Below are positions 6,598 to 16,401 of a stretch of DNA of 64,000 nucleotides, piece after piece. The first letter of the stretch is position 1. Each line of letters starts with the position of its first letter. Position numbers and translations under genes: made by a program. Source of the stretch: Candidatus Reidiella endopervernicosa (GTDB taxonomy: Bacteria; Pseudomonadota; Gammaproteobacteria; GCF-013343005); assembly GCF_013343005.1 (NCBI RefSeq), contig NZ_CP054491.1, positions 1,222,501 to 1,286,500 on the forward strand. The letters are read 5' to 3'. Under the pieces are notes generated by a model, which worked only from the letters and a program-made list of their open reading frames with translations, was not told the origin of the DNA and did no database searches.

Positions 6598-9500
6598 TGG
6601 CGTCGTGCGAAACGTAACAAACAGGAAGTTTCGGTATGTGCGCGGCTAACGCTGGCAGGAACCCTTGTTTTCACCACGGTTTCAGCCAATGCCGGTCCGG
6701 TTGGCGGAGAGATCACAGTCGGTTCAGGTAGCATTACCCAGAACGATGCCGATACCTTAATAGATCAAACAACGAATCGATTGGATATCGACTGGCAAGA
6801 CTTCTCCAGTGAAGTCGGTGAATCGATCACCTTCGCTCAACCCAATGAACTCTCTATTGCGATCAACCGTGTAATCGGTGGAGTACCAAGTGAGCTAAGA
6901 GGCGCGCTGACTGCCAACGGTCGCGTCTTCATTATTAATGACGCTGGTATTACCTTCCACGGTACTTCACAGGTTAACGTCGGCTCTCTGATCGCCACCA
7001 CTGCCAATACCCTCAATGAAGATGACGGCAGGTTCTCCTTCATCGGTAGCGGCACCGGCAACGTTATCAACCACGGTTACATCACCGTCTCCGAGGGCGG
7101 CTTCGCCATTCTTGCTGCGCCCTACGTAGAGAATACCGGTTATGTGCAGGCTGACCTCGGCGAGGTTCATCTTGCGGGCACCAACAGCTTCTCGCTCGAT
7201 CTGAAGGGTGATGGCCTGATCAACTTCGTCGTCTCAGATGAAAATGCGGATGTGATTGCTGCTGAGGGTGACAAGCTTGGTGTCGATAACAGCGGCACCC
7301 TTCGTGCGCGCTCTGGTTTGATCACCATTACTGCAGAAACCGCATCACAGATGATCGATAGCATTATCGGTCTGAATGGTGTGATCGACGCGGATGCCTT
7401 CGCTGAAGATGGAAACGGCGGTACCGTGCTGCTCGATAGCCGTGGAAGCATCGAAATCAATGATGGCGCAGTGATTAGTGCAGATGCAGGTGCCAATGGT
7501 GACGGTGGTACCGTGCTCACCTGGGCTGACCAGATCAACTACTTCAAAGAAGGCGCGAAGATTTCTGCGCGTGGTGGTGATGAGACAGGTGACGGTGGTT
7601 TTGTTGAGGTCAGCGCCAAGAAGGTCGTCTTCCAGGGCGGTATCGACGCATCCGCGCCAAATGGTGAGAATGGTGTTTTGCTAATTGATCCCGATCATAT
7701 TGTCATTTTGGATCAAAGTGCCACAACTTCCGGAGTTTCTGGATCGACTATTAATGCGACATCAGCTGCTACATCAGGCTCGATTACATACATCAAAGAA
7801 GACACCATTGAGGGTTTGAGTGCGGATGTCTTTCTTGAGGCAAACCAGTCAATCACCATGAATGACCTCGTGACCGATGGCGTACTCGATCTTGGCGATT
7901 ACAATATCGTTCTACAGACATTGAACGCCGATGGTTCAATCGCTTTTGCCAATACCGATAACACTATTCGTGCTGCTGCGGGCGATGTCACAATCAGGAC
8001 GCTAAATACCTCGCTTTCAGCATCGGCTGCGGCCACAACAGCACAGATAGCCGCTTCAGGTGCGGTCAATATCGGTAACATCGAGATCACCGATGGTGGT
8101 TCGCTGACCGTCAAGGCGGGTAACGGCGATCTGAATATCGGATCGATCGACGTGCATGCTGGCGACGGCAATGATCAGACAGCGCTCGCCGATGTTGATC
8201 TTCACGCCTTCGGCACCAGTGCGGATGTGGTGATTAATGGCGATGTCTCAGTAACTGCGCAGGCCGATCACAACTTGAATACCGGTGGTACTGATGAGAC
8301 GGCCTCGGCTATGGCTACTCTTGACGTCACGGCGGGTAATAATATTCGTCTCAATGGCGATCTGAGCGTTGATGCGCAGACCCTCTCCTCCTCAAATCGT
8401 GCAATTGACGGTTCGGGTGCGTCGGTCCGTGCGCGGGCAACCGCCGCCGCCACACTTGTGGCAGATGGCGTGCATCTGAGCAGTGATGGATCTCCGGCGC
8501 TCTACAGCGTAACGGCAGGTGTAACCGCCAACAACAACAGTGCGGTTACGACAGCAGACGATGGTGCAGAGGCGTCAGTTTTCGCTAGTGCGGATTTGAG
8601 TATTACTGCAAATGAGGCTGATATCGAGCTGGATGGCAGTGTGAACGTAGCTGCAAATGCCTACGGATATAACAATAGTGCGACGGCAGAATCTGCTGTT
8701 GCGATCACTACGGTCACGGCGATAGCAAATGCCAGCTTCATGGCTAATGAGGATGTGATTCTCCACGGTGACAGCAATCAGGTTACTGCTTCAGCGATTA
8801 GCTCACAGAATCACGCGTCTGCCGATAATAGTGATGTGGCCTATGGCGGTGCTGTGGCTTATGGCACGTTGATGGTGAGCGCGAGTGGCGATGCGACGGT
8901 CGAGGGCTCGGTATCTATCGATGTCGATGCGCAGTCGTTAAAGAATAATGTTAAGGCCGAGGGAGATTATGCGCACGGTGGTGCGGCAGCCTATGGTCTG
9001 ATGAGCGTGATTAGCAGCGGGGTCACGGTCACCGACGGTATAACGGTTGATGCGATTACGATCGATGTCGATGCGCTTTCAGATGAGAATACCGTGGTAG
9101 CCAAGGACGTTGTCGATGGTGGCGCTTCATACGGCATTGCTAATGCCTATGCCGATGCTGAGCTATCACTGCAGGCGGTCGATGGTGGGGTTACGATTAA
9201 TGACGATGTAACCGTTTCGGCGACTGCGGACAGTATCGATAACGATGCTTCGGCCTCCTATGGTGCCTATGCGATGGCGCGTGCCGCGGCCTCGGTTGAT
9301 ATTGATGCAGAACTCTCATTCGAGACCGATTACGGTATTAGTGTGACTGCCGATGCCCTGACGAACAGCAATAACGTTGATGTTCCTCTCCTTGGTTATG
9401 GTGCAATAGCAGCTGCGATGGCGGATGCACAGCTCAACGTTTCAGTCGATGACGGCACAAGCAGCGGTAGCGCGTTTGTTGCAATGTCGGGTTTTGATGT

Positions 9501-12500
9501 GCTCGCATCAGCTCAGACGCTAAACAATACGGTTGACGGTGGCCAGTACGGTGCATACGCAAATGCATCTGCTGATGCTAATGCGACTATCCTCGCGCAG
9601 GACTCAGTCACCATCAATGGTAGTGGAGATGTCGAGGCATACGGCCTCTCCAGTGATAATACGGTTGATGTGATTGAAGAGTTTGCGCGTGCCGATGCCT
9701 CCGTTGAGGCTGATCTGGTGGTAACGGCCTATGGCGAGAATGGCTCTGCAGCATACGGTGGCATGGTAAGCGTCACCGGCGATTTGGGTGTAACCGCCTC
9801 GGCTGAGACCTATGGAAACAGTGTCGTTGGATATGGTGTGATCCCATCCGATTTATTGGTCGCGAATGCCTATGGTGACGCAACAGCCACTATCAACGGT
9901 AAATATGGTGTCTCGCTGACTGGCGACCTTGACGTAAATGCGGTGGCCTTAAGCAGCTCGAATCTGGTCTCTGCCAGTTATGGCGTTGGCGCGCTTGCAT
10001 CTGCGCTTGCATCTGCCGATGGTCAAATCATTACTGAATATGGTGCAGTGACTGTCGATGGTGATGTCTCTGTCGCAGCAGATGCCGAGACCTATGGAAA
10101 CACGGTAAACGCCTACGGTTCAGGTGCTAACGCTCGAGCCAGCGCCAATGCCACTGGCCGTATCTATAGCGAATATGGTGCTGGCGTTTCCATGATCAAC
10201 GACTCCGATCTGGTTGTGACGGCCGATGCGCTTGCCAGTGGCAATATTGTCACGGCCTCCTATGGTGATTTTGCAGTGGCTGATGCCTACGCATCCGCCT
10301 ACGGTTATGTCGAAGCCGATGATGGCGTGGTCGATGTTGATGGCACGGTCAGGATTGATGCAACCGCAGAATCGATCGGTAATACCGTTTCCGTCGGTGA
10401 GGATACTGTGAGAGCCAATGCCGATGCCGATGCCTATGGCTATGCCTACGGTGCCTATGGTGTGTCGCTGGGCAGTACTTCATCAAGCGGTGGGATGGAC
10501 GTCTCGGCCGTTGCACTCTCCTCATCCAACACAATTACAGCCGCAGGCTCTGAGGCCTATGGCAGTGCTGAAGCATCAGCATATGGAGCTGTGATTGCAC
10601 CGGTAGGTGTGGCACAGGTGACAGGAGCTATGTCTGTCGAGGCCGATGCCAAGACCTATGGCAATGTCTTAGTCGCCTACGGTGATGATTCAGAAGGTGC
10701 ATCATTTGAGGCCGATGCCAATGCGAACGCCCGCGGGGTGGTTATGGGTGAGGCTGCCGTGGTGCTGGGCAGCGGTTCAAGCGATGGCGATATCCAGGTG
10801 ACAGCCACCGCCATCTCCTCGGCCAACGATATGTCTCAGTTTGGCAGTCAATATGGAACGGCATGGGGCAGCGCAAATGCAACCGCCTCTGCCTATGTCT
10901 TCTCACCCAACGTGGTCTACGGGGCCGGTACTGTTGAGGTGACTGCGGATGCGCAGTCGGTTAGCAATAGTGTTGATGTGGCGGCGAGTTCAGATGGCGG
11001 TAGCGTGCATCTAGATGCGTTTGCAAGGGCCTACGGCGAGATTCTGGGTTTCTACGGAGTAATGCTGGGCGGTAGTTCACATGAGGGTGGTGTAGATGTC
11101 ACCGCGACAGCTCTCTCCTCGGGTAACTATGGCGTTGCAGGGGCGGATGGTGGTGATGTTCATGCCAGCGCGGATGCCTATGGTACTGCGGGTGTTAATG
11201 CGCCTTATGGTGAGGTTGCAGTGACCACGATAGCCGCTTCTGCCAGTGCGCAATCCCTGGGCAATAGCGGCTTTGCCGATGATGGCTACGGTGTCGTCAA
11301 TGTGGACGCCAATGCCTTTGCCGTGGCGTACGGCAATGCGATGTACGGTGTCTCAATAGGCGATGGTACACATGCGGGTGATCTGACTGCGGTAGCCACC
11401 GCGATCTCTTCGAATAACTACGGTGTGGCGGGCGAATACGGGACCGTGAATGTTGATGCAACGGCGTTGGCCGGAGGCACGATTTATACCCCATACGGCA
11501 GTATCAATGTGATGGGTGACATGACGGTTTCGGCTGAAGCACTGGCTTCGAGTAACTTTGCCGAAGTGGGAAGCTACGGCACCGTCAACGGTGATGCGGA
11601 TGCCCTCTCACTCGGTTACGTGCTTGCACCATACGGTGTCATCAGCCCCGAGGATAATTCGACCACCATTACCGGTACTCTCGAGGTCAGCGCAAATGCT
11701 GAGTCTTACGGAAATGTTGGCTTCACTTCGGGTGACTATGGCAGTGTAGAACTGGGTGCTAGTGCAGATGCGTTTGCGTTTGTGCTCGATGTGACTGAGA
11801 ACGGCATCACGCTCGGTAGCGCCTCAGGCGAGGGCGATCTGACAGTAAGTGCAACGGCCATCTCCTCTAATAACTACGGTATTGTCAGGGATTATGGTGT
11901 TGTAACGGCGAATGCAGATGCCTACGGACTCGGTGTTCTGGTAGCTGCCTATGGTATCGATGTTATGGGAACAGCAGGAGTCACTGCTGATGCACAGTCT
12001 GTCGAGAACTGGGTGGTCACTCCCAAGTCTTATGGGAATGATCTGCACCTAGAAGCGAATGCAAATGCACGCCTTCTTGTTGATTCTGAAGCGGGTGATG
12101 TAACCATCGGAACATCTGACGGTGGCGGGATTAATGTTGCAGCGACAGCGCTCTCCTCGGGTAACTACGGTGTAGTCGGTTATGGTGGCGATATCTTCGG
12201 TAGCGCCATGGCCTATGGTGTGGCCACCGTCTTTGCAGACGGAGATTTGGGTTCGAGTTACGGCGGTCATATCCAGGTGACCGGTGTCTCATCGGTCAGC
12301 GGGTCAGCTGAATCGAAAAACAATACCCTGATGGCCTACAGCTCTAGTTACGAGGCTTCAAGTGACGCTGTTTACGGCACGCTTGTTGATGCCAAAGCGA
12401 ATGGTTACGGCGTTGGTCTTCTGGCTGCAGAGTACGGTGTCACGTTGGGTAGTGGTTCTACTGAGGGTGACTTCACCGTTAACGCACATGCACTCTCATC

Positions 12501-15168
12501 GAACAATCTGCTCGTCGCATCAGATGCGGAATACGGTGTACAGGTGGAAGGCAGTGCCGATGCGCTTGCCACGCTCATTATTGATACTGACTACGGCTCA
12601 ATCACAGGCGCTGGAGAAATAACGGTTTCGGCTGATGCCTACGGCCTGGCAAATCAGGCCTACGGATATACCTCGAATGACCCCTATTACGGCGCTGAAT
12701 CAATAGCTGATCTGGATGTTGAGGCCGCTGCGTACTTGATGATGAATGGGCCTGATGGTGTCTCGCTAGGGGATGCCTCTCATGCCGGTGATATTACCGT
12801 TACTGCAGATGCGCTCTCCTCAAATAACTACGGCTACCTCAGTTCACAGGACAATGTAAATGCAAGTGCCCAGGCGAGTGCTTCTGGTGAGGTTTATGCT
12901 GAATATGGAACGGTGTTTATCAGTGGTTCAATCACAGCTTCTGCTGAAGCGACCACGCTGAATAACACGGCAGTGGCTGCAGAAGACGCCGACGCCGATG
13001 CCGATGCCGACGCTAACTTCTCTGTTGCCGGTACCTACGGAGTAACGCTTGGAAGTGCGAGTGGCGCTGGGACCGTCACGGTGTCTGCAGTGGCGCTCTC
13101 ATCAGGTAATGTCGTTTCCGCCTCCTACGGCGGTCTTGATGCCAGTGCCGAGGGTCGCGCTCGGGCCGATGTCGAGGCTGATTACGGAGAGGTGGTGATC
13201 ACTGGTGGCGTTGAAGTCACAGCAAGTGCGGACTCAATTGATAATGCGGCATATGGCTCTTATGTCATAGGTGAAACAGAGGTCGATGCAGATGCCTACG
13301 GCTATGCCGAAATCTATGGCGAGGATGGTGTAACTCTCGGTAGCGCCTACGGTGCTGGTACGGTGGATGTTACCGTTTCGGCGCTCGCTTCAGGCAACTA
13401 TGCGGTGGTTGGTGCGGGTGTTGTGCACGGTGGTGAATATGGAAGAGAGGTGTTTGGTAGCGCCGAAGCATATGGACAGGCGGTTATCGTCGCTCCTGAT
13501 GGAGAGGTGGAAACCGTTGGTTCGGTGACTGTCGATGTAGCTGCCGAGACCAAGGGCAATACCCTGTCGAATCTGGCATACGGTAGTGCGGCTTCCTACG
13601 GCGGAAATGTAAACGCCTACGGTAATGCTTACGGTGTCGCTTACATCGCAGGTGAGTATGGCGTGACCATCGGTGAGTCCTCCTCGGAAGCCGGTGTCTC
13701 TGTGACAGTCGATGCGCTCTCATCAAACAACACGGTCGTCTCTGAGTATGGAGCGGTCCTGGCGAGTGCGAATGCATATGGCTACAACAAGATCTATGCG
13801 GATAACGGTTCGATCTCTATCAACGGTTTGGTTGAGCTGACGGTTGATGCGCAGTCTTTGAACAATGTTGCCTCAGCGCTTGATCAAGGAAGTTTGGGTA
13901 GAGATGTCGATGCAGATGCGGACGCAGAGGCATACGGCAGTGTCGATATTCGCGGTGAGGATGGCGTCACGCTGGGTAGCGCGGCACACGATGGCGGGAT
14001 GGTTGTTAGTGTCGATGCGCTCTCTTCGGGTAATAAGGCCTTCTCCGAGTATGGCAATGCCTTCGCCAGTGCTGATGCGATCGGCTACGGCGAGATCGAG
14101 GCCGATGAGGGTGAGGTTACAATCACGGGTAGCGTGACCATTGAGATTGATGCCCAGGCGGCCAACAACACCGCATCTGTCGGTGCTTCTTACGGTGGGT
14201 ATGCCTCCGCAGATGCCGATGCCGAAGGATACGGTTATGTAGCAGGCCAGTATGGCGTGACGATTACCGGCTCTGAATATGGCGCCATTAATGTTGCTGT
14301 GACAGCTGACTCTACAAGCAACATGGCCTATGGCATTAGCTTTGCCGAGGCGGGGGCCGAGGCGTGGGCCTATGGTTATGGAGTTTCTAATTACGGTGCA
14401 GTCTATATAACCGGTGACGTATCGGTGTCGGCCGACGCACGGTCTGTTAACAACGATGTCCTGTCATCAAGTGGTTCTGCCTATGGCCAGGCATCTGCGG
14501 TTGCCTCCGCATCGATCAACGCCTATGGCGATGTGACGGTCGGAACTGCATCGGCGAAGAGCGATATCGATGTTTCAGCGACTACCCTGAGCTCTGGCAA
14601 TACAGTGAATGCTTCTAGCGGTGCTGATGTGAGTGCTGATGCTGAAGCCTTTGCCGATATCTATTCGAGCTACGGTGAGGTCAATGGTGTAGGCGATATC
14701 TCGGTCACTGCCGATGCGAGGTCGATTGGAAACTCGGCAGATGCCATTAGTGGTGATTCAGCACAGGCCTATGCCGATGCAACGGCTGATCTCGATATTA
14801 GAGGGCCATATGGTGTAAGTCTCGATGGCGATGTAGCGGTTAGCGCTGCAGCGCTATCCTCAAATAACATGGTCTCCGCCTCGAGTAGTTATGCCAGCGC
14901 CTGGGCGTGGGGTAGTGCGGATGCCGATGTTGAAAGCAGTTACGGAAGTGTTGCGATTACCGGTGCCTTTGAAGTGACAGCCGATGTGCAGTCACTGGAT
15001 AACGAGGTCTACGGCTATTACTACGGTTATGCGAGTGCAAGCGCAAATGCCAATGGTGACCTCGTTGGCAATACGGGAGTGTCTGTCGGTTCGGTAACGG
15101 TCACAGCGTCGGCACTGAGCTCTAGTAACTGGCTTCGGTCTACTACGCTGGTTACGGTGGCGCAATAG
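6559..15168 (+). CDS. Giant two-partner-secretion (TpsA) filamentous adhesin, N-terminal and central part
   Basis: An exported adhesin of the filamentous-haemagglutinin type. From ATG 6559 the first 13 codons come from the repeat. A charged N-region, the hydrophobic core LTLAGTLVFTTV and an ANA cleavage site form an extended Sec signal peptide. The TPS domain follows (about 250 residues), with hallmark text such as NRVIGG, LTANGRVFIINDAGITF and VNVGSLIATTAN. After that come dozens of degenerate repeats of about 45-60 residues (VTVSADALSSNN...A.A.AYG...GEVTITG), as expected of a beta-helix. Tyr-Gly occurs about 100 times by hand count. Asp and Ala are very frequent; Lys/Arg are rare and mature Cys is absent. 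An in-frame TTG at 6538 is an alternative start. The frame ends in a spurious 14-residue tail after a frameshift near 15131; the protein clearly continues to 18768. TpsB follows directly. Confidence 0.88.
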   Translation: MPKTNFRKIATPQWRRAKRNKQEVSVCARLTLAGTLVFTTVSANAGPVGGEITVGSGSITQNDADTLIDQTTNRLDIDWQDFSSEVGESITFAQPNELSIAINRVIGGVPSELRGALTANGRVFIINDAGITFHGTSQVNVGSLIATTANTLNEDDGRFSFIGSGTGNVINHGYITVSEGGFAILAAPYVENTGYVQADLGEVHLAGTNSFSLDLKGDGLINFVVSDENADVIAAEGDKLGVDNSGTLRARSGLITITAETASQMIDSIIGLNGVIDADAFAEDGNGGTVLLDSRGSIEINDGAVISADAGANGDGGTVLTWADQINYFKEGAKISARGGDETGDGGFVEVSAKKVVFQGGIDASAPNGENGVLLIDPDHIVILDQSATTSGVSGSTINATSAATSGSITYIKEDTIEGLSADVFLEANQSITMNDLVTDGVLDLGDYNIVLQTLNADGSIAFANTDNTIRAAAGDVTIRTLNTSLSASAAATTAQIAASGAVNIGNIEITDGGSLTVKAGNGDLNIGSIDVHAGDGNDQTALADVDLHAFGTSADVVINGDVSVTAQADHNLNTGGTDETASAMATLDVTAGNNIRLNGDLSVDAQTLSSSNRAIDGSGASVRARATAAATLVADGVHLSSDGSPALYSVTAGVTANNNSAVTTADDGAEASVFASADLSITANEADIELDGSVNVAANAYGYNNSATAESAVAITTVTAIANASFMANEDVILHGDSNQVTASAISSQNHASADNSDVAYGGAVAYGTLMVSASGDATVEGSVSIDVDAQSLKNNVKAEGDYAHGGAAAYGLMSVISSGVTVTDGITVDAITIDVDALSDENTVVAKDVVDGGASYGIANAYADAELSLQAVDGGVTINDDVTVSATADSIDNDASASYGAYAMARAAASVDIDAELSFETDYGISVTADALTNSNNVDVPLLGYGAIAAAMADAQLNVSVDDGTSSGSAFVAMSGFDVLASAQTLNNTVDGGQYGAYANASADANATILAQDSVTINGSGDVEAYGLSSDNTVDVIEEFARADASVEADLVVTAYGENGSAAYGGMVSVTGDLGVTASAETYGNSVVGYGVIPSDLLVANAYGDATATINGKYGVSLTGDLDVNAVALSSSNLVSASYGVGALASALASADGQIITEYGAVTVDGDVSVAADAETYGNTVNAYGSGANARASANATGRIYSEYGAGVSMINDSDLVVTADALASGNIVTASYGDFAVADAYASAYGYVEADDGVVDVDGTVRIDATAESIGNTVSVGEDTVRANADADAYGYAYGAYGVSLGSTSSSGGMDVSAVALSSSNTITAAGSEAYGSAEASAYGAVIAPVGVAQVTGAMSVEADAKTYGNVLVAYGDDSEGASFEADANANARGVVMGEAAVVLGSGSSDGDIQVTATAISSANDMSQFGSQYGTAWGSANATASAYVFSPNVVYGAGTVEVTADAQSVSNSVDVAASSDGGSVHLDAFARAYGEILGFYGVMLGGSSHEGGVDVTATALSSGNYGVAGADGGDVHASADAYGTAGVNAPYGEVAVTTIAASASAQSLGNSGFADDGYGVVNVDANAFAVAYGNAMYGVSIGDGTHAGDLTAVATAISSNNYGVAGEYGTVNVDATALAGGTIYTPYGSINVMGDMTVSAEALASSNFAEVGSYGTVNGDADALSLGYVLAPYGVISPEDNSTTITGTLEVSANAESYGNVGFTSGDYGSVELGASADAFAFVLDVTENGITLGSASGEGDLTVSATAISSNNYGIVRDYGVVTANADAYGLGVLVAAYGIDVMGTAGVTADAQSVENWVVTPKSYGNDLHLEANANARLLVDSEAGDVTIGTSDGGGINVAATALSSGNYGVVGYGGDIFGSAMAYGVATVFADGDLGSSYGGHIQVTGVSSVSGSAESKNNTLMAYSSSYEASSDAVYGTLVDAKANGYGVGLLAAEYGVTLGSGSTEGDFTVNAHALSSNNLLVASDAEYGVQVEGSADALATLIIDTDYGSITGAGEITVSADAYGLANQAYGYTSNDPYYGAESIADLDVEAAAYLMMNGPDGVSLGDASHAGDITVTADALSSNNYGYLSSQDNVNASAQASASGEVYAEYGTVFISGSITASAEATTLNNTAVAAEDADADADADANFSVAGTYGVTLGSASGAGTVTVSAVALSSGNVVSASYGGLDASAEGRARADVEADYGEVVITGGVEVTASADSIDNAAYGSYVIGETEVDADAYGYAEIYGEDGVTLGSAYGAGTVDVTVSALASGNYAVVGAGVVHGGEYGREVFGSAEAYGQAVIVAPDGEVETVGSVTVDVAAETKGNTLSNLAYGSAASYGGNVNAYGNAYGVAYIAGEYGVTIGESSSEAGVSVTVDALSSNNTVVSEYGAVLASANAYGYNKIYADNGSISINGLVELTVDAQSLNNVASALDQGSLGRDVDADADAEAYGSVDIRGEDGVTLGSAAHDGGMVVSVDALSSGNKAFSEYGNAFASADAIGYGEIEADEGEVTITGSVTIEIDAQAANNTASVGASYGGYASADADAEGYGYVAGQYGVTITGSEYGAINVAVTADSTSNMAYGISFAEAGAEAWAYGYGVSNYGAVYITGDVSVSADARSVNNDVLSSSGSAYGQASAVASASINAYGDVTVGTASAKSDIDVSATTLSSGNTVNASSGADVSADAEAFADIYSSYGEVNGVGDISVTADARSIGNSADAISGDSAQAYADATADLDIRGPYGVSLDGDVAVSAAALSSNNMVSASSSYASAWAWGSADADVESSYGSVAITGAFEVTADVQSLDNEVYGYYYGYASASANANGDLVGNTGVSVGSVTVTASALSSSNWLRSTTLVTVAQ
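12983..13013 (+). repeat. Short in-frame hexamer repeat coding Asp-Ala
   Basis: Five successive GCY-GAY units (GACGCCGACGCCGATGCCGATG...) within the adhesin encode DADADADAD. The unit is 6 bp, so slippage here would change protein length without breaking the frame. Confidence 0.7.
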
Positions 15169-16160
15169 CGTCGGCCTCCATAGAAGCGGGAGCACCAAAC
15201 GGCAGTGTCGATGTGACCGGCGATGTGGTGGTTACAGCGGATGGCCAGTCGCTCGGCAACTCTGTCTATGCCACAGGCAGTTACTACGGTTATGCCAGCG
15301 GTGTGGCCAATGCCTACGGTAACTTGACAGGTGATTCCGGCGTCTCTGTCGGTGGTGATGTCACCGTTGATGCCGTTGCGGTGAGCTCCAGCAATGAGGT
15401 GATTACCAGTTACTACTCTGCGGAGGCCTATGCCTCAGCCAATGCAGCAGGTGTGTTCAGTGCCAATGACGGTAGCATCGATCTCAGCGGCGATGTGACG
15501 GTGAACGCGGATGCGCAGTCGATAAACAACTCGATTACGGTGGTTGGATCAGAGTCGGCGGTGGGTTATGGGTACGCAGATGCTGATCTCTCAATTGATG
15601 GTGAAGATGGTGTGTTGATCGGTGGAGACCTGGAGGTCGGGGCGACCGCACGTACCTCGAACAATATGTTCTCAGCGGCTGAGAGTTATGCGTCTGCCAG
15701 TGCATCCGCTGATGTGGTCAGTGAGAGCGGTACTATCGATATCACAGGTGTCTTCAGTGTGGAGGCCGACGCGCAGTCATATAGCAATGAAGTCTATGCG
15801 AGTAACGATGCTGATGCAGGTGCCAGCGCTGATGCGGCCGGTTATCTCACAGGGCAGAAGGGAGTATCGGTCGGTGGTGTTGAGGTGATCGCGAATGCCA
15901 TCTCTTCAAACAATATTGCAACGGCCTCAAGCAATGGTACTGCAACAGCAGGGGCCTACGCATCGGCTGAGTTTTATGGAAGTGCCAGTGATGGTGCGGT
16001 TACTGTGGCGGGTGATGTCGAGTTGAGCGCCGTTGCGCAAAGCACAGGTAACTACGGCGCTGCCTATGGTAGCTACGCCTATGTCAATGCCAATGCCAAT
16101 GCCTACGGTATGCTGACCGGAGCGAATGGCGTGACAGGTATCCGGTGGAGTCGATGTTGA
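15132..16160 (+). pseudogene. Adhesin continuation, frame-shifted segment 2
   Basis: Immediately after the frame break near 15131 the next frame reads LASVYYAGYGGAIASASIE, then GSVDVTGDVVVTADGQSLGN, exactly the repeat pattern of the upstream protein. It has no start of its own with a ribosome site; GTG 15213 is only the first possible start codon in the frame. It ends at a stop after another break near 16138, where the expected text is a GVTV..GGVDVDA repeat. It is part of one adhesin gene, not a separate gene. Confidence 0.85.
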
Positions 16161-16401
16161 TGCGTCGGCAGTCTCATCCGGTAATGTGGCGATTTCGGAA
16201 TACGGCAATGTAACCCTGGCCGGAGCTGATGCTTACGGGATGATGCAGATGTTGGCAAGTGACGGGTAGTGTCGTTGGCAGTGATTTCGATATGTCCGTC
16301 GAGGCTCGGTCAATAAATAACAGCGCGGCTGCGGGTATGGAGTCGCTATTGATGCAGGAGCGCGTGCCTACGGGGCGGCTCTTCTGGTAGGTCAGGATGG
16401 T
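16139..16401 (+). pseudogene. Adhesin continuation, twice-broken segment 3
   Basis: Two more frame changes: 16141-16262 reads SGGVDVDASAVSSGNVAI, and from 16262 the next frame reads TGSVVGSDFDMSVEARS. A last change near 16335 (GYGVAIDAGARAYGAALL) restores the frame used to the end of the gene. Three frame breaks within about 200 bp, with repeat-pattern coding continuing through them, indicate small indels rather than real gene ends. Confidence 0.8.

Noticed and set aside
13484-13777. Long His/Arg-rich antisense reading frames inside the adhesin gene (also 10349-10534, 11297-11494, 17210-17431)
   Set aside because: They are mirror translations of the GCN/GAY/TAY-GGN repeat codons on the other strand; no ribosome sites and biased composition.
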